56,914 nt of DNA from Candidatus Peregrinibacteria bacterium Gr01-1014_25 (GTDB lineage Bacteria; Patescibacteriota; Gracilibacteria; Peribacterales; Peribacteraceae), in assembly GCA_007376205.1 (NCBI GenBank), contig VMFU01000008.1, forward strand, positions 1 to 56,914, written 5' to 3'. The number at the start of each line of letters is the position of its first letter. Within the stretch, counting starts at the first letter, position 1. The notes below the pieces were generated by a model. It did not search any database, had not been told where the DNA came from, and saw only the letters and a list, made by a program, of their open reading frames with translations. This document shows, one piece after another, positions 52,953 through 56,914 of the stretch. The position numbers and the translations under genes were made by a program.

Positions 52953-54299
52953 ATGGGTAAGGAAACATTGCCGCCACAGTTTCAGGGTGCCATGGATGCC
53001 GTACGGATCATTGATACGGCAGGTACGCAGTGGTTGGCTGCCGTCGGAAAATTGGAAGAAGCGAGGAAGAACTTCGCGGATCTTCAGGATCGCCTGCGCA
53101 CGATTGAAGAAAAAATCGATGGATCTCTTCCAAAAATTGCCGAGGCAAAACTCGCTCTGCAACGGGCGCAGGAAGAGTGCGCGACGAGCAGGCAGTTGTT
53201 CGACGGAGCGCTTCAGGATCTCATGAAATGCATCGACGCTGTCTGTACAAATGGGAAAAAGTCGCCCGTGCGCCTCGAGAGCGAACCCGGGAAATTTCTC
53301 GAGGCTGAGCACCGTTTGCTGGCGTGGCTTGACGCGCTGGAGTGCTCGAAAAGTGACGCTGATGCGCTCATGCAGAAAGCGCGTCTTGCCAGGATCATCG
53401 CGTCGGACGTCGATGCGCAATCCCGGAGAGCGGAATCGTGCAACGCAGCAATACAGGGCAGCGAGAAAGAGCATCGGTCACTGCTTGAAAGACGCAGGGA
53501 ACTCCTTGCTCTCATCCAAGAGAGCAATGCGTCACTCCATACGCTTGCGGGCAAGGCCGATAACGTCGGTACCAAGGTGCGGCAAACGTTGCAAGAACCA
53601 TTGGAGGCACTCTACGCATTCGACGCGAGCGTCAGCCATTCACCTTACGCGCAGCCTATTCCGCCCCTCACGGACGCAAAAAATGTTGCCGATACCGAGG
53701 CGCTTGAAAGGTTGCAGTCCCAGCTACATATTCGGCTGCGCGACGCTTTCCGCAGCGAAGGCGTATCCTTGCCGTCGGCGTTCCTCGAGAACGTGCGCGT
53801 GCACATTCGTTGGATGATCCGGCGGGACATGCCGGAAGTACTTGATACGGAGCTGCAGAGCTTTGAGTATGCATGGACGGAAGAAGATTTCCTCCGATGT
53901 CTGCGCCAGCGAAATTGCATCGGCATGGTTGCGGAGCGCTCGGAGAGAGTGGTGGGATTCATGATTTACGAATTGCACAAATCCAAGCTGCACATTCTGA
54001 ATTTCGCCGTGCAACCCGATTCGCGACGGCGCGGCGTCGGTGCGCAGATGATCACCAAACTCATCGGCAAACTTTCCTCGCACCGCCGTACCAAGATCAC
54101 TGCAGCGGTGCGCGAGACGAATCTAGACGCCCAGAACTTCTTCAAGGCGAGCGGGTTCAGAGCGGAAAAAGTGTTGCCGACATACTACGAAGACAGCGGA
54201 GAAGCTGCGTATGCATTCACCTACCGAGTGCCGGGGACGCTGCAAACCGACGAAGAAGAGGCCGCTGTCAGGAAAGAGACCGACTCTGCGGAGTGGTGA
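52953..54299 (+). CDS. Coiled-coil protein with C-terminal GNAT acetyltransferase domain
   Basis: 448 aa. Residues about 25-215 are long charged helices, probably coiled coil (WLAAVGKLEEARKNFADLQD; KIAEAKLALQRAQEECATS). Residues about 290-430 are a GNAT domain close to RimI: TEEDFLRCLRQRNCIGMVAE, HILNFAVQPDSRRRGVGAQMI (acetyl-CoA loop R/Q-x-x-G-x-G/A) and AAVRETNLDAQNFFKASGF. RimI-like enzymes acetylate protein N-termini; here the long N-terminal coil suggests it is scaffolded onto a partner or itself. Target unknown. It ends 3 nt before the convergent sortase gene. Confidence 0.78.
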   Translation: MGKETLPPQFQGAMDAVRIIDTAGTQWLAAVGKLEEARKNFADLQDRLRTIEEKIDGSLPKIAEAKLALQRAQEECATSRQLFDGALQDLMKCIDAVCTNGKKSPVRLESEPGKFLEAEHRLLAWLDALECSKSDADALMQKARLARIIASDVDAQSRRAESCNAAIQGSEKEHRSLLERRRELLALIQESNASLHTLAGKADNVGTKVRQTLQEPLEALYAFDASVSHSPYAQPIPPLTDAKNVADTEALERLQSQLHIRLRDAFRSEGVSLPSAFLENVRVHIRWMIRRDMPEVLDTELQSFEYAWTEEDFLRCLRQRNCIGMVAERSERVVGFMIYELHKSKLHILNFAVQPDSRRRGVGAQMITKLIGKLSSHRRTKITAAVRETNLDAQNFFKASGFRAEKVLPTYYEDSGEAAYAFTYRVPGTLQTDEEEAAVRKETDSAEW

Positions 54300-54302
54300 C
54301 GG

Positions 54303-55544
54303 TCAGATCGCCAGCATGTCCATCCGCACCTTGGGTGCATCCGATTTCGTCGTGTGCTGACCGACCGCCAGAGCCTCGCCGGTGAGCAGGTCGACTTCCT
54401 GCGCCTGGACGATGAGGCGGCGGAGCGTCGTTCCGACGGGCGTGCATGTCATCAGCGTGCCCAGGCGCCTGTCCGTCGGCTGATCCAGAACGGAGACGTC
54501 GTTCGGACTGACCTCCTTCACTTCCGTAACGCGGTAGCGGTGCTTGTCGCCGTTGTGGTAGACCCAGTACTCATCGCCAGCTTCCAACTCGCCGAGGCGC
54601 GCGAACACCGTCTTGAAGTCGCCGGGCAAACCCGGGTAGTACGAGCTGTGTCCCGTGACGAAGAAATTGCCGGCCTGTCCCGGGCGGGCCGTTCCCGGAT
54701 AATGCACGACCCCGTCCTCGAGGGACTGCTGGATTTCCGTTTCCAGAGCGGCCCAGTCCTCCCGAAGCAGCGGTTCGCTCGTCGGTGTGACGACGGGAAC
54801 ATTGAGTCCCAGCTTGGGGATCAGGAGACGGTTGTCCGGCGGGCCGACGGTCAGGGCGGCGAGAAGCGTTCCATGAGCGTTGTCGTGGGTGCTCTTGGCA
54901 TTGTCGCTGCCACCGGTGAGGATCCGCGACATGCGATTGGCTTCGTCGACGGAGGCGAGCGGATCGATGCGTGCGCTCACGATGGTCGAGACGCTCTGGT
55001 AGTTGAGCGCGAGAAAGAGGGCAATGAAGAGGCAGGCGAACGTCGTGCCGAAGCGAAGGACATCGCCGAAGAAGAGCGCCAGCCGCGTTCGCTGCTTTGG
55101 CGCTTTGTTCCTGCGGGGGATCCACACGGGCTGCAAGAGGAGATCGCGCCCCTGCGCCATCGCGCCGCGGGCATCCCGCACGAGGCCGCGGGCGAAAGCG
55201 ACCGCGTCGCGCATGCTCCATGCGACTTGCGATCGCGCCTCGGCGGCTGCGTCGGTGGTCAGCGCGTAGACATGGCTGCGGACCGAAGTGGCAACGGCAA
55301 CAGGCTCTTCGTCCACAGTTTTCCAGATGCCGGGGAGCCCTTGCGTAAGGGCAGAAGCCGATGGTGCACGCTTTCTGTCGGCTCCTGTGTGTGCAGTGGG
55401 CATTCGATCACTGTCTCCTTCGTCCATGGAATCTGCCCTCTGTGATTCAGCCCTTTCTGAAGGGCTTTGCGGCATGTCATGTATTGGAAGGCGAATATTG
55501 CCGTCGTCGTCGTACATGGCGCGGTGCTGGCGGTTAGGCTGCAT
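54303..55544 (-). CDS. Sortase (class D/E-like) with long N-terminal cytoplasmic region
   Basis: 413 aa from ATG 55544. Residues 1-165 are polar and probably disordered or helical; a membrane helix lies at about 172-195 (FGTTFACLFIALFLALNY). The extracellular sortase fold contains TGHSSYYPG (catalytic His), LMTCTPVGTTLRRLIVQA (catalytic Cys, Arg) and VVHYPGTARPGQAGN. Sortases cut xPxTG-type signals and join surface proteins to the wall or to each other. The long N-terminus is unusual. A candidate substrate in the window is the cohesin/FN3 protein (RPATG). Confidence 0.88.
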   Translation of the reverse strand: MQPNRQHRAMYDDDGNIRLPIHDMPQSPSERAESQRADSMDEGDSDRMPTAHTGADRKRAPSASALTQGLPGIWKTVDEEPVAVATSVRSHVYALTTDAAAEARSQVAWSMRDAVAFARGLVRDARGAMAQGRDLLLQPVWIPRRNKAPKQRTRLALFFGDVLRFGTTFACLFIALFLALNYQSVSTIVSARIDPLASVDEANRMSRILTGGSDNAKSTHDNAHGTLLAALTVGPPDNRLLIPKLGLNVPVVTPTSEPLLREDWAALETEIQQSLEDGVVHYPGTARPGQAGNFFVTGHSSYYPGLPGDFKTVFARLGELEAGDEYWVYHNGDKHRYRVTEVKEVSPNDVSVLDQPTDRRLGTLMTCTPVGTTLRRLIVQAQEVDLLTGEALAVGQHTTKSDAPKVRMDMLAI

Positions 55545-55556
55545 GGAAATCAGAGC

Positions 55557-55562
55557 AGTATA
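55557..55562 (-). promoter_or_regulatory. -10 box TATACT of the sortase gene
   Basis: Minus strand, 12 nt before ATG 55544. It sits inside the open frame that reaches 55601, so the longer start is rejected. Confidence 0.6.
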
Positions 55563-55671
55563 GCAGAATACATCGTTTTTGGCGATGGGTGAATGCCTCA
55601 TTCACGCAGGGTTCCCTCGCGGCGAAGTCCAAGAATAGATCAAATTTTGTATTCAATAATTTGTCCTTATG

Positions 55672-56769
55672 TTAGGGCTCAACGACTCCTCCACCAATAA
55701 TCTCTTCACCTCGATAAAGTACGAGGGACTGCCCCGGAGCCGCCGGCGGCTGCGGCTTTGCGAAGGTGAACGTTCCCTGCGTGCCACGAAAACGCAGATG
55801 ACCGTGCAGACGCGCGCCGAGTGAGCGGGTGCGGCAGGCAAAAGGTTCATCGACATTTTCCTGCGGCATCCAGGACACCCACTGCAGAACGGAGAGACGC
55901 ACGCTCGCGTGTTGCTCATCACCACACGGCGCGACGATGAGACGATTCTGCACGAGATCCTTCTCGACGACTTCCAGTGGAATAGGCTGCCCGCCGACGC
56001 CGACGCCGCGACGTTGCCCGGGCGTGTAGAGCGGTAAACCCTCATGCGTGCCGAGCACCGTTCCGTCGCGCCGGACGATCGAACCCGGAACCAATGCAGC
56101 GGCGAGGTGGCGGCGCAGGAATGCCTCGGGCGTCTTCTCGGGGAAGAAGCATAAATCCTGGCTCTCGCGGTACGTTTCGCGCTCGAAGGGGATGCCGTAC
56201 CGTCCGGCGAGTGTAAAAACCTCGGACTTGCGCATCGCTCCGAGGGGAAACACGATGCGCTGTAGTTGCTCCTGGGTCAGGCCGTACAGGTAGTAACTCT
56301 GATCCTTTGCGCTGTCGACCGCTTCGAGGAGTAATGTCCGTTCGCCGCCGTCCGGAAGCCGCTCCCGCGCGAGGCGCGCGTAGTGCCCCGTGGCGATGCG
56401 ATCACAACCCATGGCATCGGCGACCTCGAGCAGCTTTCCGAACTTCATCGTGCGATTGCAGCCGATGCAGGGGTTCGGCGTGCGGCCGTTTCTGTGCGCC
56501 TCCAGATAGGGATCGACGACGTTCGTCTTGAATTCCGCTGCCAGATCGAGGATGCGGTAGGGGATGTCCAGCGCCGTTGCAACGGCCTTCGCCCGTGCGG
56601 CGTTCTGCGTCGTGCAGCACTTGCTGGGGAGCACCTGCGCGAATGCCGGCGCGAGGGGGTCGGACCAGAGCGTGAAGCGCACGGCGACAAGTTCGTGCCC
56701 CTGCTCGCGGAGCAGATGGGCGACGACGGAGGAGTCGATGCCGCCGGAGAGGGCAAGAAGAATCTTCAT
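55672..56769 (-). CDS. mnmA: tRNA-uridine 2-sulfurtransferase MnmA
   Basis: 365 aa from ATG 56769, usual length. PP-loop ALSGGIDSSVVAHLL near 6-20; first catalytic cysteine in NPCIGCNRTMKFG near 98-110, second in ESQDLCFFPE near 197-206. C-terminal beta-barrel domains follow. It makes 2-thiouridine at position 34 of tRNA-Lys, Glu and Gln using persulfide sulfur. -10 box TATACT ends 6 nt before the ATG; the frame upstream to 56799 is not used. Confidence 0.95.
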   Translation of the reverse strand: MKILLALSGGIDSSVVAHLLREQGHELVAVRFTLWSDPLAPAFAQVLPSKCCTTQNAARAKAVATALDIPYRILDLAAEFKTNVVDPYLEAHRNGRTPNPCIGCNRTMKFGKLLEVADAMGCDRIATGHYARLARERLPDGGERTLLLEAVDSAKDQSYYLYGLTQEQLQRIVFPLGAMRKSEVFTLAGRYGIPFERETYRESQDLCFFPEKTPEAFLRRHLAAALVPGSIVRRDGTVLGTHEGLPLYTPGQRRGVGVGGQPIPLEVVEKDLVQNRLIVAPCGDEQHASVRLSVLQWVSWMPQENVDEPFACRTRSLGARLHGHLRFRGTQGTFTFAKPQPPAAPGQSLVLYRGEEIIGGGVVEP

Positions 56770-56775
56770 GGTTTC

Positions 56776-56781
56776 AGTATA
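56776..56781 (-). promoter_or_regulatory. -10 box TATACT of mnmA
   Basis: Minus strand, 6 nt before ATG 56769. Confidence 0.65.
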
Positions 56782-56818
56782 TCGCTTTTGGGCTGTCATT
56801 TTCCTTGGCGTTTATTCA

Positions 56819-56914
56819 ACATCTTCTTCGTCCTTTCCGCGTAGAGGCAGTCGCCTCCTGTCCTTTCATTCCGGCTACGCCGTTCGCCACTTTCTTTGTC
56901 ACCACACAAAGAAA
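56819..56914 (-). repeat. Dispersed palindromic repeat, copy 3, cut by the window end
   Basis: Inverted relative to the 41.3-kb copy: CATCTTCTTCGTCCTTTC, a GAGGC-AGTC-GCCTC hairpin (56844-56857), then CCACTTTCTTTGT (56887-56899) and the first 9 bases of the second arm, where the window stops. Confidence 0.8.

Overview
The window is a GC-rich, densely packed bacterial segment with about 47 protein genes and two tRNA genes on both strands. It uses the standard code: TGA is an ordinary stop in many genes. Several traits fit a Candidate Phyla Radiation (Patescibacteria) genome, possibly Peribacteria or a relative. They are a conjugation-type ATPase with a long membrane-anchored N-terminus, many small CPR-style secreted or membrane proteins, sortase, SLH and peptidoglycan-binding wall proteins, and core genes scattered outside classical operons. 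No rRNA or ribosomal protein gene is present, so the lineage call is an inference.

Layout. 0.2-5.5 kb: two wall-associated exported proteins (3D/PG-binding; SLH-RlpA) and the TraG/TraD-like ATPase. 5.5-14.1 kb: small hypotheticals, an excisionase-type HTH protein, YbaB, MltG, a LOG-family protein, a TPR glycosyltransferase and Der. 14.2-23.4 kb: LeuS, a small alpha/beta hydrolase pair, an m5C RNA methyltransferase, DnaG and the housekeeping sigma factor. 23.6-31.3 kb: UvrD-type helicase-nuclease, RdgB, FtsK and an RmlD-like reductase. 31.4-36.4 kb: MacA-MacB-type exporter with two permeases. 36.5-42.4 kb: exported protein, tRNA-Tyr, a four-gene surface operon (dockerin, cohesin/FN3, cupredoxin-like, CaCA exchanger) and HolA. 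42.4-56.8 kb: GreA, CarB, an SLH protein, an EamA transporter, fused PurSLQ, tRNA-Leu, coiled-coil GNAT, sortase and MnmA.

Genes with a common theme. MltG, the 3D/PG-binding protein, RlpA, SLH proteins and sortase build or decorate the cell wall. DnaG, HolA, sigma, FtsK and the helicase serve replication, transcription and segregation. LeuS, MnmA, Der, the m5C methyltransferase and two tRNAs serve translation. CarB and PurSLQ show at least partial de novo nucleotide synthesis.

Three signals cut across the annotation. (1) More than twenty genes have a TAnnnT -10 box ending only 6-12 nt before the start codon, which implies pervasive leaderless transcription. Shine-Dalgarno sites appear mainly on a few small genes. 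(2) Short tandem repeats with a fixed 7-bp period but unrelated unit sequences occur between genes and inside der, leuS, the m5C methyltransferase gene, carB and the TPR glycosyltransferase gene, where they encode linker or loop insertions. (3) The sigma factor carries an unusual four-cysteine tail after region 4. A longer dispersed palindromic repeat lies at both window ends and at 41.3 kb, so the ends may be contig breaks at repeats.
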